Part shown: positions 25,325-34,783 of the stretch, in pieces
Numbering within the stretch: the stretch's first letter is position 1
Layout of the letters: each line of letters begins with the position of its first letter
Source of the DNA: Trinickia caryophylli
GTDB lineage: Bacteria > Pseudomonadota > Gammaproteobacteria > Burkholderiales > Burkholderiaceae
Length of the DNA stretch: 64,000 bases
Reading direction: 5' to 3'
NCBI RefSeq assembly: GCF_034424545.1
Contig: NZ_CP139971.1
Coordinates: forward strand, 1,426,001 to 1,490,000
Notes under the pieces: model-generated
Databases searched by the model: none
The model's input: the letters and a program-made list of their open reading frames with translations, nothing else
What the model was told of the DNA's origin: nothing
Program-made: the position numbers and the translations under genes

Positions 25325-25942
25325 GTGAAAGATACGAGCGAAAAAACGGTGCGGCCGCACGGTGCGTCCGAGAGGCAAGTCGGCACGCTTGCGCAAACCC
25401 TGCGGCGTTTGCGCACCCATGCGCACTTGACCTTGCAACAATTGGGCGAACGGTCGTCGATTTCGGTTTCCACGCTGTCCAAGATCGAAAACGGACAGCT
25501 CTCGCCGACCTACGAAAAAATCGCTGCGCTCGCCATCGGGCTCGGTGTCGAAGTCAGCGAGCTGTTCAATCAAACGCCCAAGCCCGTTCCGTTAGGGCGC
25601 CGAAGCATTACGAAAGCCGGAAGTGGAGTCGTGCACGAAACGGATCAATACGTGTACGAGGTGCTCAATGCGGATCTGGCCGGCAAGCGCTTCGTGCCAC
25701 TTTTCACGACGATCAAAGCGCACAGCATCGGAGAATTTCGAAGCCTGCTGCGGCACGACGGCGAAGAGTTCCTCTACGTTCTGGAGGGAACGGTCATCGT
25801 CAATACCGAGTTTTATGCACCCAGCACGCTGAGCAAGGGAGACGCGATGTATTTCGACAGCACGATGGGGCACGCTTGCATATCGGGAACCGACGAGGAC
25901 GCGAAAGTCCTCTGGGTCTGTTCGCATGTCACACTGGACTGA
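25325..25942 (+). CDS. XRE-family regulator with C-terminal cupin sensor
   Basis: An N-terminal XRE helix-turn-helix (TLAQTLRRLRTHAHLTLQQL, GERSSISVSTLSKIENGQLS) is joined to a C-terminal cupin_2 domain (LRHDGEEFLYVLEGTVIVNT, then GDAMYFDSTMGHACISG with the metal-binding H). I use the GTG at 25325, giving 205 aa; the -10-like TACAAT at 25276-25281 lies downstream of the ATG at 25223, which makes the longer form unlikely. Proteins of this type control amino-acid or polyamine catabolism genes. It is convergent with the cyclodeaminase-dehydrogenase pair, its likely targets. Confidence 0.82.
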   Translation: MKDTSEKTVRPHGASERQVGTLAQTLRRLRTHAHLTLQQLGERSSISVSTLSKIENGQLSPTYEKIAALAIGLGVEVSELFNQTPKPVPLGRRSITKAGSGVVHETDQYVYEVLNADLAGKRFVPLFTTIKAHSIGEFRSLLRHDGEEFLYVLEGTVIVNTEFYAPSTLSKGDAMYFDSTMGHACISGTDEDAKVLWVCSHVTLD

Positions 25943-26167
25943 TCGCCCCGCAGCGAGAAGCCGCCGACGGCGCGAGGCCCGCGACAGCAACGATCCGGCG
26001 TCGACGATCTTCACTACAGTCCATTTTCCGTCGACCACTTTGTAAAGCGTCGTCGACGGGTGAGTCGGCGCACCCGATACGGTGAATTGAATGGAATGTC
26101 GCCGGTGCGGCCCGAATAGAGCGGCCGATGCGCGTTCTGCGCGTTCGGCCAATCGATAGCGCCGCGC

Positions 26168-27112
26168 TCACGTGCCGGCGGAAGCGTCGTACGCGAGCGA
26201 TGCCGCCGCGAGGTCTTCGAGCGCGGTGCCAACGGCTTTGAAAACCGTGATCTCGTCGCGGCTTCGCCGCCCGGCATGCTCGCGACGGCAAAGTTGCGCA
26301 AGCGTGGCCTGGATCGCCCCTTTATCGAACGCGCCCGATTGCATTGGCGACAGCAGGTCTCCGGCTTTCATCAACGCCTCGTCGGTATCGATGAATACCG
26401 ATGTGCCGACAAAACAGTCGTCATCGGTTTCGCGCATAGTCGGCGTAAAGCCACCGATGAGATCGAGGTGCGTTCCAGGGCGCAACCATGAGCCTTTGAT
26501 GAGAGGCTCCGTGGACAGCGTCGCACAGGAGACGATGTCGGCCCACCGGACGGCGGTTTCGAGATCGTCCGCGACTTGCGCGGAAAAACCGCGCGCGCTC
26601 AAACTGCCAACGAGTGCTGCCGCGCTTTTCGTATCGATGTCCCACACCATTACTTCGGCGATCGGGCGCACGGCGGCATAGGCCTCTGGAATCAGCGAGC
26701 CAACCCGTCCGGAGCCAACCACCAGCAGCCGTGCTGAGTCGCGCCGGCTGAGCACGCGGGCGGCGAGCGCGGATGCCGCCGCCGTGCGCCGCGACGTTAT
26801 GACATCGCCGTCCAACATCGCCAAAGGCACGCCCGTCGTCGCGTCGAGCAAGATGAACGTGGAGTGAAGCCCGGGCAGCGAGAGGCGGCTATTGGACGGG
26901 AACACCGACACCGTCTTGATGCCGATGCGCCCGCCCGTTTGCCACGCGGGCATCAGAAGCAGCGTGCCGGGGACATTGTCCGGCCCGCAATCGATCGTGT
27001 GATTGTGACGAAGCGGTACGGTGCAGCCGTCGACGAACATGGCGTCGATGGCATCGATCAGGCGATCGAACGGAAGGCGGCTGACGGTTTGCGAAGAGTC
27101 GAATATGAGCAC
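26168..27112 (-). CDS. Ornithine cyclodeaminase / mu-crystallin family protein
   Basis: The protein shows the family core: RIGIKTVSVFPSNSRLSLPG, HSTFILLDATTGVPLAMLDG, TSRRTAAASALAARVLSR, and the NAD-binding LLVVGSGRVGSL. I start at GTG 27112 (MLIFDSSQTVSRLPFDRLID), giving 314 aa as usual in the family; the earlier ATG at 27244 overlaps the upstream dehydrogenase gene by 77 bp. Family members deaminate ornithine to proline or reduce cyclic imines (1-pyrroline- or 1-piperideine-2-carboxylate). Beside a D-amino-acid dehydrogenase, the second role is attractive: the dehydrogenase makes an imino acid that this enzyme reduces. That is inference. Confidence 0.85.
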   Translation of the reverse strand: MLIFDSSQTVSRLPFDRLIDAIDAMFVDGCTVPLRHNHTIDCGPDNVPGTLLLMPAWQTGGRIGIKTVSVFPSNSRLSLPGLHSTFILLDATTGVPLAMLDGDVITSRRTAAASALAARVLSRRDSARLLVVGSGRVGSLIPEAYAAVRPIAEVMVWDIDTKSAAALVGSLSARGFSAQVADDLETAVRWADIVSCATLSTEPLIKGSWLRPGTHLDLIGGFTPTMRETDDDCFVGTSVFIDTDEALMKAGDLLSPMQSGAFDKGAIQATLAQLCRREHAGRRSRDEITVFKAVGTALEDLAAASLAYDASAGT

Positions 27113-27167
27113 GTCGAAAAGATTCCAATGAGAACGCTTGATGTCACGCCACCGCTCCGGCGCTCGA

Positions 27168-28427
27168 TTATCGTGATCCGAACCTCGAGGGGGAGAATGG
27201 CGCGAGATCGATGTCGGTCTTTCTGCCTTGAATGGCTTGGGCAATGAGACGCCCCGTCTGCGGCCCGAGCGTCAGGCCGAGATGTCCGTGGCCGAACGCG
27301 AGAAAGCAATTGGGGTGACGCACGGACGGCCCGATCACCGGCACGGAGTCCGGCATCGAGGGGCGGAAACCCAGCCATCGGTCGTCAACGGGTAGCTCCG
27401 CCAGCGCCGGCACGATGCCCCGAATGGCGCTCAATGTGCGATCGATGTTTCCAAACGCGGGCGGCGCATCGAGCCCCGCGAATTCGACGCTGCTCGTCAT
27501 CCGCAAGCCGTAGTCGAGCTGCGAGAAGACCACGGACTTTTCATGCCAGAAGAGCGGGGATTGAAGCAACGTGCGATGCCCCGCGTCGAGCATGATGTGA
27601 TAACCGCGTTCGGTATCGAGCGGCACGTTATCGCCGAGCTCGGCGGCAAGGGCCTTAGACCATGCGCCGCAGGCAATTACGAAACTGTCGCCCTCGACTA
27701 CCCCGTCGGATAGGCGCACAGCCGATAACCGGCCATTCGTAAAAACGACTCCGCGGGCACTATCGCGAATGAATTCCACACCTTGCCTCGCACAGCCATC
27801 CGCGATGCGGGCGACATATTCGCCTGGGTTTTTCACCTGCTGACAGTCGGTGAAAAGCGTCGCCTTTGTGAACACGCCCTCGAACCCCGGGGCAAGCGCA
27901 TCGATGTCCGAAGCGCCAAGCGGTTGCATCGCGACGCCCCAATCCGCGAGTTCGGAACGCTCGTTCCCTTGGCTTCGATAAGCCTCTTCGGACTGATAGG
28001 CCTTGATCCAGCCCGTTGGCGCCAGCAATTCAGTGGCCGAACACCCTGCGGCCAATTCCGCATGCGCATCCACGGCTGTTTGCAAGAGCGAGCTGAGGGC
28101 CGTGGCCGCGCGAAGGAAGGGCTCGCGCGCGCTGGACCGGGCAAAACGAATCAGCCATGGAAGCAGTACCGGAATGTACCGCCAGCGAATCTGCAATGGG
28201 CTGTCGCGCGAAAGCAGCAACGAAGGCAACTGCCGCAATAAAGCCGGTGTGGCGAGCGGAAACGTTTCGCAGACCGCCAGAACGCCGGCATTGCCGAAGC
28301 TGGCGCGTCGCGACGCAATGTCAGGATCGATCACCCGAACGCGATGGCCTGAGCGTCGGGCAAAAAATGCGCAACTGAGGCCGACAATACCGCCCCCAAT
28401 CACTATCACGGTCTTCGGGTGTTGCAT
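27168..28427 (-). CDS. FAD-dependent D-amino-acid dehydrogenase (DadA-like)
   Basis: This 419-aa DAO-family flavoprotein starts at ATG 28427 (MQHPKTVIVIGGGIVGLSCA, with GxGxxG for FAD). It continues with FARRSGHRVRVIDPD, the SFGNAG motif after the first strand pair typical of DadA, RGYHIMLDAGH in the substrate region, and WLGFRPSMPDSVPVIGPS plus FGHGHLGLTLGP near the C-terminus. It oxidises D-amino acids (or hydroxyproline epimers) to imino/keto acids, passing electrons to the membrane. It precedes the cyclodeaminase gene by 55 bp in the same direction, forming a two-gene operon. Confidence 0.88.
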   Translation of the reverse strand: MQHPKTVIVIGGGIVGLSCAFFARRSGHRVRVIDPDIASRRASFGNAGVLAVCETFPLATPALLRQLPSLLLSRDSPLQIRWRYIPVLLPWLIRFARSSAREPFLRAATALSSLLQTAVDAHAELAAGCSATELLAPTGWIKAYQSEEAYRSQGNERSELADWGVAMQPLGASDIDALAPGFEGVFTKATLFTDCQQVKNPGEYVARIADGCARQGVEFIRDSARGVVFTNGRLSAVRLSDGVVEGDSFVIACGAWSKALAAELGDNVPLDTERGYHIMLDAGHRTLLQSPLFWHEKSVVFSQLDYGLRMTSSVEFAGLDAPPAFGNIDRTLSAIRGIVPALAELPVDDRWLGFRPSMPDSVPVIGPSVRHPNCFLAFGHGHLGLTLGPQTGRLIAQAIQGRKTDIDLAPFSPSRFGSR

Positions 28428-28819
28428 CGCCTCCGCCCATGGAGCTGCTGGTCTAGCGAGCAATATATAGAAATTTATTTGAGTTTGATACTTGTATTTT
28501 TCTTATACGAAAGTCAATCGGACGGATAGCGTCTTTGCTACGCGTCGGGGGTAGCCCTCGTCCAGGTCTGCGCCGCTCTGGTCGGCGCATCTGCTATCGA
28601 GAAATCGAAGATGTCAGCATGCGGAGCGAAGCATAGTTCGCGCGGACGCCAACGATTCGCTCGTAGTGCGGGTGACCGACCGAGTTGAACGTGCCGCCCG
28701 CATCGAAGCCTGCGTGCGCATATCGAACAGGTGTCCCAGCCTGTATCGACCAGTCTTGCACAGCAGGAAGGCTTGTCATCGGCCGATCGCTCCGTAGCGC
28801 GACGTACGGGCCGAATCTT
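28428..28819. other. Intergenic region between the dadA-like gene and the candidate effector
   Basis: About 390 bp, AT-rich near 28455-28510, which is the promoter side of the minus-strand dehydrogenase operon. A minus-strand frame at 28594-28779 reads SVGHPHYERIVGVRANYASL and looks somewhat protein-like, but it has no ribosome site and no family match, so I do not call a gene. A TTCG pair at 28637 and 28656 has 15 rather than 16 bases between and is not counted as a PIP box. Confidence 0.4.
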
Positions 28820-28843
28820 TTCGGTACAGGCCTCGCCTTTTCG
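28820..28843 (+). promoter_or_regulatory. PIP/hrpII-type box (TTCG-N16-TTCG) before the kinase-like/ART candidate effector
   Basis: TTCGG at 28820 and TTCGT at 28840 have exactly 16 bases between the TTCG units, a perfect fit to TTCGB-N15-TTCGB. A YANNNT -10-like element (TAGCCT, 28877-28882) lies 33 bases after the box, close to the 30-32 seen at HrpB/HrpX-controlled promoters. The effector ATG is 74 bp downstream of the box. Confidence 0.6.
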
Positions 28844-28917
28844 TCCCTTTCGTTCTCGCCAGCACACCGTGACCTTTAGCCTTGCACAAGGAGGCCGCGA
28901 GCCAACGACGAGGTGAC

Positions 28918-30705
28918 ATGCCAAACCTGCTCAAACCATTTCTCCGATGCTTCTCCCCTGGAGGTCAAGTCACCGGCGAGCAACCCGCACTGCACAGCCG
29001 TGATACCTCTGCCACGCCGCCATCGCGGGGGGCGAGCCTGCATAGCGCGATGGGGCCATTAGCGGGCTTGGCACAGTTGCAACAAGGCAAGAAGCAGTCG
29101 CCTCAGCCAAGCGGGCGCGAGCATCCGGCCCAGCGCATCTCTATCGGCCAGACGTCTGCGCAACGGTCGGCGGCGGCGCCCATGTCACCCCGCCCGACCG
29201 GCTTGCAAGCGCCAGGAAGGCTGTGGAGCCCGGTTAGCAAGAGCACACCCACAGCCAATACCGCCAAGCCGGAAAAACTTTCGACCTGGACGCGCGTTGG
29301 AGACAAACCCGGTGGCACCGCTGCGGGCGCGCTGTATGTCGACGGACATGGGCAAAGGTGGCTGGTCAAGGGGTACGGCAATAACGACATGGCCAAAAGC
29401 GAGGTGCTTGCGTCGCATCTGCTCAACGCCGCTGGCGCTCCCACGGCCGAATTGAAGTTGGTCGATCTGGGCCACGAACACCAAGGTGGATTGGGTGTCG
29501 CTTCCCGGTGGCTGGATCACGCGCAGGCATTCGACGTGCGCAACCATGCACACGTCAAAAGCATGCGGCAGGCGTTCGTCGCGCACGCTTGGCTGGCCAA
29601 CTGGGATTCGGTTGGGCTGTTGCACGATAACGTAGTCATCCACCGAGGCAAAGCCGTACATATCGACCCAGGGGGTGCTCTCGAGTATCGGGCAATGGGC
29701 GGCAAGAAAGGCGGTGCGTTCGCCGGCGAGGTCGGGGAGCTGGAAACCATGCGCGACCCGGCCATGAACCGCGCGTCGGCCGCGGTATACGGCTCGATGA
29801 CAAAAGAGGAGATTGCTCGCGGCGCGAGCGCCGTCCTGAATCTACCCCCGGCCACGATTAAAAACCTCGTGAGCCGCCATGGCCCCGGAAGCAGTGCAGA
29901 CCGTATGGCCCTGAGCGCCAAGCTGATCGAACGTCAGCGTCATATCAAGACATGGTGCAACGCTGCGCAGCCAGGGACGTCTCGCGATACCGGCCACACG
30001 CTCAAGGCCCTGGACAAGAAGTTTCCTGTTTACACCGGAGCCCCAGGCGGCCACCGCGTGAAGAATATCGCCAGATTCGTCGAACTTGGCACGGTGACCG
30101 AACCGCCGCGCTTGCCCGAACCCGCCCTCAACGAGCACGACGTGGAAAGCTATGCGGCCCACACCATGGCCGGCGTTGCAAAGCTGCCAACGGCCCAGCG
30201 CGAGGCCATTTTAAGCTACGCGCATCTCGGATATGAGGAAATCAATGCATCGCTGCGGGCGGGAAAGCCGAGCAAAACCGCCAAGGCACTCGACGCGGCC
30301 ATTCGCAACGCCGGCTGCGAAATTCCACCGGGCACACTGCTTTCGCGCAAGATCAAGGTCAGTGGGCCTTTCAAAGAGCAGCTCTTGAATGCCACCGGCA
30401 AGGTGGTGCAGGAGCCTGCCGTCATGTCCACCTCGACCAAGCCCGACATGTTCACGGGCAACGTGCATCTGAAGCTCACTGTCGGCCACGGCGTGAAGGG
30501 GTTGTTTCTGGGCTGGGGCTCAGCGCCGGGCGGCGACTCCATCTCGAGAATGCCCGGTGAATCCGAAATCGTACTGTCTCCGAACACGCGCCTGTACATA
30601 CATAAGGTTACGGAGACACGCGGTGGCGGCGACAAGGACGGCTTTGGCGGCGACGGATCCTGGATGACGCATATCGTACATGCGCTCGTGTTGCCGACTC
30701 GCTAA
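28918..30705 (+). CDS. Candidate type III effector: kinase-like domain plus ADP-ribosyltransferase-like domain
   Basis: This is a 595-aa protein from ATG 28918 (GAGG just upstream; a TTG at 28882 is an alternative). Residues 1-125 are Ser/Pro/Gln-rich and look disordered, with no Sec signal, as in type III effectors. Residues about 125-345 resemble a HipA/PI-kinase-like fold: K151 in WLVKGYG, E162, catalytic-loop-like ANWDSVGLLHDN (D230, N238), and metal site IDPGG (D250). Residues about 425-595 carry the R-S-E pattern of ADP-ribosyltransferases: YEEINASLR (439-447), R477 in LLSRKIKV, STS (504-506), and the biglutamate ExE in PGESEIVL (E548, E550), which suggests arginine-type specificity. 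A PIP-type box lies upstream. Domain calls are by eye; the combination is unusual. Confidence 0.62.
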   Translation: MPNLLKPFLRCFSPGGQVTGEQPALHSRDTSATPPSRGASLHSAMGPLAGLAQLQQGKKQSPQPSGREHPAQRISIGQTSAQRSAAAPMSPRPTGLQAPGRLWSPVSKSTPTANTAKPEKLSTWTRVGDKPGGTAAGALYVDGHGQRWLVKGYGNNDMAKSEVLASHLLNAAGAPTAELKLVDLGHEHQGGLGVASRWLDHAQAFDVRNHAHVKSMRQAFVAHAWLANWDSVGLLHDNVVIHRGKAVHIDPGGALEYRAMGGKKGGAFAGEVGELETMRDPAMNRASAAVYGSMTKEEIARGASAVLNLPPATIKNLVSRHGPGSSADRMALSAKLIERQRHIKTWCNAAQPGTSRDTGHTLKALDKKFPVYTGAPGGHRVKNIARFVELGTVTEPPRLPEPALNEHDVESYAAHTMAGVAKLPTAQREAILSYAHLGYEEINASLRAGKPSKTAKALDAAIRNAGCEIPPGTLLSRKIKVSGPFKEQLLNATGKVVQEPAVMSTSTKPDMFTGNVHLKLTVGHGVKGLFLGWGSAPGGDSISRMPGESEIVLSPNTRLYIHKVTETRGGGDKDGFGGDGSWMTHIVHALVLPTR

Positions 30706-30770
30706 GGACATGGTGATTCATTCGGCTCGGCGGTCATCCGATCTGCCATGCCAGGGGCGGTGCGGATCAT

Positions 30771-30799
30771 AAACAAGAGCCCCAAGCAGCGCTTGGGGC
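30771..30799 (-). terminator. Terminator for the cstA-ybdD operon
   Basis: GCCCCAAGC-AGC-GCTTGGGGC (30779-30799) is a perfect 9-bp stem. Read on the minus strand it is followed by TCTTGTTTAT, a T-rich tail, so it terminates transcription coming from ybdD. It also lies after the candidate effector on the other strand, where no T-run follows. Confidence 0.7.
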
Positions 30800-30839
30800 G
30801 TTCGGACCTACCTGCACAAAGGCGACAATCAACGACGAG

Positions 30840-31043
30840 TCAACAACACTTCCCCGCCCCCGCCCCATAACGGGCATTCTGGCGTTCCCTGAAGAACGCC
30901 TCATACGTCATTACAGGCTGATCCGGATGCGTGGCCTTCATATGCGCGACGTAGGCGTCATAGTCCGGCAAGCCCACCATGAGGCGCAGTGCCTGCCCGA
31001 GATAGCGGCCGGCTGTGCGCAGTTCGCTGAGATTCGAAAACAT
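30840..31043 (-). CDS. YbdD/YjiX-family small protein
   Basis: This 67-aa protein belongs to the YbdD/YjiX (DUF466) group: [20 protein letters not shown], then [20 protein letters not shown], ending [11 protein letters not shown]. The last two cysteines are conserved in the family. It follows cstA by 23 bp in the same direction; this cstA-ybdD pairing is widespread and the small protein is thought to be needed for the transporter's function. It is short but its match is strong. Confidence 0.88.
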   Translation of the reverse strand: MFSNLSELRTAGRYLGQALRLMVGLPDYDAYVAHMKATHPDQPVMTYEAFFRERQNARYGAGAGKCC

Positions 31044-31066
31044 CGCTCGCGCCTCCTCGTTCCTGG

Positions 31067-33151
31067 TTATCGGCCAGCAGCGCTCGTCCCGATCTGCGCG
31101 GCCTCGAACGGCGTTTCGTTCGAGGTGGGGCGGTCGTTACGGCGTGCGCGCAGCACGGCGGCAATGCCATAAACGACCATACTTGCCACGACGAAGACGA
31201 ACAACCCCGACAGTGCCGCGTCGACATAATCATTGAAGATCACGCGATGCATCTGCTCGATCGATTTCGCGGGCGCGAGGACTTTGCCTGCATCGGCCGC
31301 CTCGCTGAGCTTCGCTGCATGAGCAAGAAAACCGACCTTCGGGTTCGCCGAGAAAATCTTCTGCCAGCCCGCGGTGAGCGTGCAAACGAGCAGCCAGAGT
31401 GTCGGCACAATCGTCACCCACGCATACCGCTCGCGCTTCATCTTGAACAGCACGACCGTACCGAGCACGAGCGCAATCGCGGCCAGCATCTGATTCGACA
31501 CACCGAACAACGGCCACAGCGTGTTGATGCCACCGAGCGGATCGATCACCCCTTGATAGAGGAAGTACCCCCACGCGGCTACGCAAAGCGCCGTCGCCAC
31601 GAGGTTTGCGGGCAGCGACTCGGTGCGCTTGAGCGCCGGGTGAAACGCGCCGAGCAGATCCTGCAGCATGAACCGTCCCGCGCGCGTGCCGGCGTCGACC
31701 GCCGTCAAAATGAAGAGCGCCTCGAAGAGAATGGCGAAGTGATACCAGAACGCCATCATCGCGGGGCCGCCGATCACGCGGTGCAGAATCTGCGCCATGC
31801 CTACGGCGAGGGTCGGCGCGCCACCTGCACGGCCGACGATCGTCGTTTCGCCCACCGCGCGAGCCGTCTCGGTCAGCATGTCGGGCGTCAGCATGAAACC
31901 CCATTGCGACACGGTATGCGCAACGGCGTCAGGCGTCGTACCGAGCAGCGCCGCCGGCGCATTCATGGCGAAGTACACACCGGGTTCGATCACACAGGCC
32001 GCCACGAGCGCCATGATCGCAACGAACGATTCCATCAGCATCGCGCCGTAACCGATGAAACGCGCATGCACTTCGTTCTCGAGCAGCTTCGGCGTCGTAC
32101 CGGACGAAATCAACGCATGGAACCCGGACACGGCACCACAGGCGATAGTAATGAACAGGAACGGGAAAAGGTTGCCCGACCAGACGGGGCCGGTGCCGTC
32201 GGCGAACTTCGTCAACGCGGGCATCTTCAGTTCAGGCGCAACGATCAGGATGCCGATGGCCAGACCGATGATCGTGCCGACCTTCAGGAACGTGGACAGA
32301 TAATCGCGTGGCGCGAGCAGCAGCCACACCGGCAGCACCGATGCCACAAAGCCATAACCGATCAAAATCCATGTGAGCTGCGTGCCGCTGAACGTGAACC
32401 ACGCGGCCAGCGCCGCAGATTCATGTACATGCTGCCCATATGCGATCGATGCCATCAGCAGCACGAAGCCGATGATCGACACTTCGCCGATACGGCCAGG
32501 GCGGATGAAGCGCGTGTAGATACCCATCAGCAGCGCGATCGGAATCGTCGCGGCAACGGTGAACGTGCCCCACGGCGAGTTCGCGAGTGCCTTCACGACG
32601 ATCAGTGCGAGCACGGCGAGAATGATGACCATGATCAGGAACGCGCCGAAAAGGGCAATGAAGCCCGGCACCGTCCCGAGTTCCATCTTCACGAGATCGC
32701 CGAGCGAACGTCCGTCGCGGCGCGTGGAAATGAAAAGCACGACGAAATCCTGCACGGCACCGGCGAAAACCACGCCGGCCAGAATCCAGAGCATGCCCGG
32801 CGTATAGCCCATCTGCGCGGCCAGCACGGGGCCGACGAGCGGGCCGGCGCCTGCGATGGCGGCGAAATGGTGGCCGAACAGAACGAAGCGGTTCGTGGGA
32901 ACGTAGTCGAGCCCGTCGTTGTGCCGGATGGCCGGCGTCATGCGGCGTGGGTCGAGCTGCAGCACGCGGCTCGCAATGAAATGGCTGTAAAAGCGATAGC
33001 CAATCAGATAAACGCAGACCGCCGCGATGACGATCCACAGCGCGCTCACGCGCTCCCCGTGTGCCAGGGCGATGGTCCCGAACGCATACGCGCCGAGCAA
33101 GGCAATTGCAGACCAGAGCGCAAACCGGCCAAGCCGATTCGTCGGATTCAT
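31067..33151 (-). CDS. cstA: Carbon starvation protein A (peptide/pyruvate transporter)
   Basis: This 694-aa protein has about 16-18 membrane segments. Family signatures are [60 protein letters not shown], and [20 protein letters not shown]. CstA proteins import peptides, and relatives (BtsT) import pyruvate under sensor-kinase control. It forms an operon with ybdD and is divergent from a NarL-type sensor kinase/response regulator pair at 33353-35436, which probably controls it in response to an external carboxylate (inference). No defects seen. Confidence 0.95.
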   Translation of the reverse strand: MNPTNRLGRFALWSAIALLGAYAFGTIALAHGERVSALWIVIAAVCVYLIGYRFYSHFIASRVLQLDPRRMTPAIRHNDGLDYVPTNRFVLFGHHFAAIAGAGPLVGPVLAAQMGYTPGMLWILAGVVFAGAVQDFVVLFISTRRDGRSLGDLVKMELGTVPGFIALFGAFLIMVIILAVLALIVVKALANSPWGTFTVAATIPIALLMGIYTRFIRPGRIGEVSIIGFVLLMASIAYGQHVHESAALAAWFTFSGTQLTWILIGYGFVASVLPVWLLLAPRDYLSTFLKVGTIIGLAIGILIVAPELKMPALTKFADGTGPVWSGNLFPFLFITIACGAVSGFHALISSGTTPKLLENEVHARFIGYGAMLMESFVAIMALVAACVIEPGVYFAMNAPAALLGTTPDAVAHTVSQWGFMLTPDMLTETARAVGETTIVGRAGGAPTLAVGMAQILHRVIGGPAMMAFWYHFAILFEALFILTAVDAGTRAGRFMLQDLLGAFHPALKRTESLPANLVATALCVAAWGYFLYQGVIDPLGGINTLWPLFGVSNQMLAAIALVLGTVVLFKMKRERYAWVTIVPTLWLLVCTLTAGWQKIFSANPKVGFLAHAAKLSEAADAGKVLAPAKSIEQMHRVIFNDYVDAALSGLFVFVVASMVVYGIAAVLRARRNDRPTSNETPFEAAQIGTSAAGR

Positions 33152-33352
33152 GGCGTCTCCTCAATCGTTGTTATGAAGAATCCGGCCGCCAGGCCGGCCC
33201 AAGACAGCGCGAACGCGATCCGTCAATGGCCGTGTAGTATTCAGTTTCATACCGACCCGTACAAGCGCATAACTACGTAACCAGACTGCGTAGTACTACT
33301 TAGCGATTTCGGCATACCCCTGTGCGCGTGCCTCGCCGCCACGCCTTGAACG

Positions 33353-34783
33353 ATGAAAGTCAAAACGAAAATCTTTCTGCTCGCCATCGTGCCGTTCCTG
33401 GTCGCGATAGCGGGCATTGGCATCGGCGTGAGAATGCAGGCCACCTCGCTCGCGAAAGCACAGCATGCGACCGTCGAAACGGCCTACATGTCGAGCAAGC
33501 AGATGGAGCTCAAGCATTACGTCGAGCTCGCGACGAGCGCGATCGCCCCGTTTTACGGAGCAAGTGCGGATTCGCCGCAAGACGATGCGACACTGCGCCG
33601 CAAAGCGCTCGAGGTGCTGCAAAAGATGGACTTCGGACAGGACGGCTACTTCTTCGTCTACGACATGCAAGGCAATTCGCTCATGCACCCGCGCGAGCCG
33701 GGGCTCGTCGGTCGCAACCTCTGGGAGATGCGCGACCCGCAAGGCGCCTTGCCGATCCAGGAGCTCATCGCCGCCGCCGCGCGTGGCGGCGACTACGTCC
33801 GCTACACATGGCACCGGCCTTCGACGGGGCAGGTCGAGGCGAAGCTCGGCTACGTGGTGCCGCTGCCGCGATGGGGCTGGATGCTCGGCACCGGCATCTA
33901 TCTCGACGGCGTCAACGCCGCGCTCGCGCGCATCGATGAAAGCGCATCGGCGAACATCGGCCGCACGATGATGTGGATCGGCGCGATCGCCCTCGAGGGC
34001 TTCGTCGTGATCGCGGCTTGCGCGGTGTTCGTGAACGTCACGGAACACCGCAGCGCCGATGCGAAGCTCAAGCGCCTCGCGCAACAGGTCGTCGAATCGC
34101 AGGAGCAGGAGCGCGCACGCATTTCTCGCGAGCTGCACGACGGCATCAGCCAGAAGATGGTCTCGGTGAAGCTGCTGTTCGAATCCGCGCTCGCCCGCCT
34201 CGAATCGGCGAGCGAACAGGCGCGCGTGCCGAGCGCCGAGGCCGCCCTTTCGACCGGGCTCGTGCGCCTCTCCGACGCCTTGCGCGAAGTCCGGCGCATC
34301 TCGCACGCGCTGCGGCCCGCGATGCTCGACGATCTGGGCCTCGCGGCGGCGCTCGAGCAATTGTGCCGCGAAGTCGGCGAGGAAGCCGGAATCGACATCG
34401 CATTCACGCGCAACACCTCCGCGAACGCACCGGTATTGTCCGACGCGATCAATACGGCGTTTTTTCGCATCGCACAGGAAGCGCTCGCGAATATCCTGCG
34501 CCATGCGCACGCGAAGCATGCGGCATTGACGATCGACGCCGACGAACATGCCGTCTCGCTGACGATCATCGACGACGGCATCGGCTTCGATATCGAGCAG
34601 GCGCAAGCCGACGCGCGCGGCGGGATCGGCTTGCGCAACATGCGCGAGCGCCTCGATGCCCTCGGCGGAAACCTTTCGCTCGCCTCCACGGCCGGACGCA
34701 CCGTCGTCATCGCGCGCGTGCCGCTCTCGCGCGCGAATGCCCGCCCCACGCCACTCCCCACCCCTGAAAACACGACCTCATGA
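33353..34783 (+). CDS. Sensor histidine kinase, Cache-domain, NarL-type
   Basis: This 476-aa membrane kinase has a first membrane segment at residues 6-26 and a periplasmic single-Cache domain at about 30-200 (DGYFFVYDMQGNSLMHPREP, YVVPLPRWGWMLGTGIYLD), which usually binds small carboxylates. The second membrane segment is at about 206-228, then a HisKA_3 domain with phospho-acceptor H262 in RISRELHDGISQKM, and a HATPase with N-box ALANILRHAHA and DDGIGFD/GGIGLRNM. The last codons overlap the start of the response regulator gene (ATGA). The pair is divergent from cstA across 200 bp and is likely its regulator. Confidence 0.92.
   Translation: MKVKTKIFLLAIVPFLVAIAGIGIGVRMQATSLAKAQHATVETAYMSSKQMELKHYVELATSAIAPFYGASADSPQDDATLRRKALEVLQKMDFGQDGYFFVYDMQGNSLMHPREPGLVGRNLWEMRDPQGALPIQELIAAAARGGDYVRYTWHRPSTGQVEAKLGYVVPLPRWGWMLGTGIYLDGVNAALARIDESASANIGRTMMWIGAIALEGFVVIAACAVFVNVTEHRSADAKLKRLAQQVVESQEQERARISRELHDGISQKMVSVKLLFESALARLESASEQARVPSAEAALSTGLVRLSDALREVRRISHALRPAMLDDLGLAAALEQLCREVGEEAGIDIAFTRNTSANAPVLSDAINTAFFRIAQEALANILRHAHAKHAALTIDADEHAVSLTIIDDGIGFDIEQAQADARGGIGLRNMRERLDALGGNLSLASTAGRTVVIARVPLSRANARPTPLPTPENTTS

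Noticed and set aside
26010..26160. Minus-strand frame reading SGAPTHPSTTLYKVVDGKW
   Set aside because: Looks protein-like over about 40 residues but I cannot match a family, find a start, or find a boundary; could be decayed sequence.
28637..28659. TTCG pair as a second PIP box upstream of the effector gene
   Set aside because: Only 15 bases between the TTCG units; consensus needs 16.
28594..28779. Minus-strand 61-codon frame upstream of the candidate effector
   Set aside because: No ribosome site or known family; overlaps the promoter side of the effector gene.
31247..33280. A 677-codon plus-strand frame opposite cstA
   Set aside because: Composition (Arg, His, Glu-rich) and lack of any motif show it is an antisense shadow of cstA.
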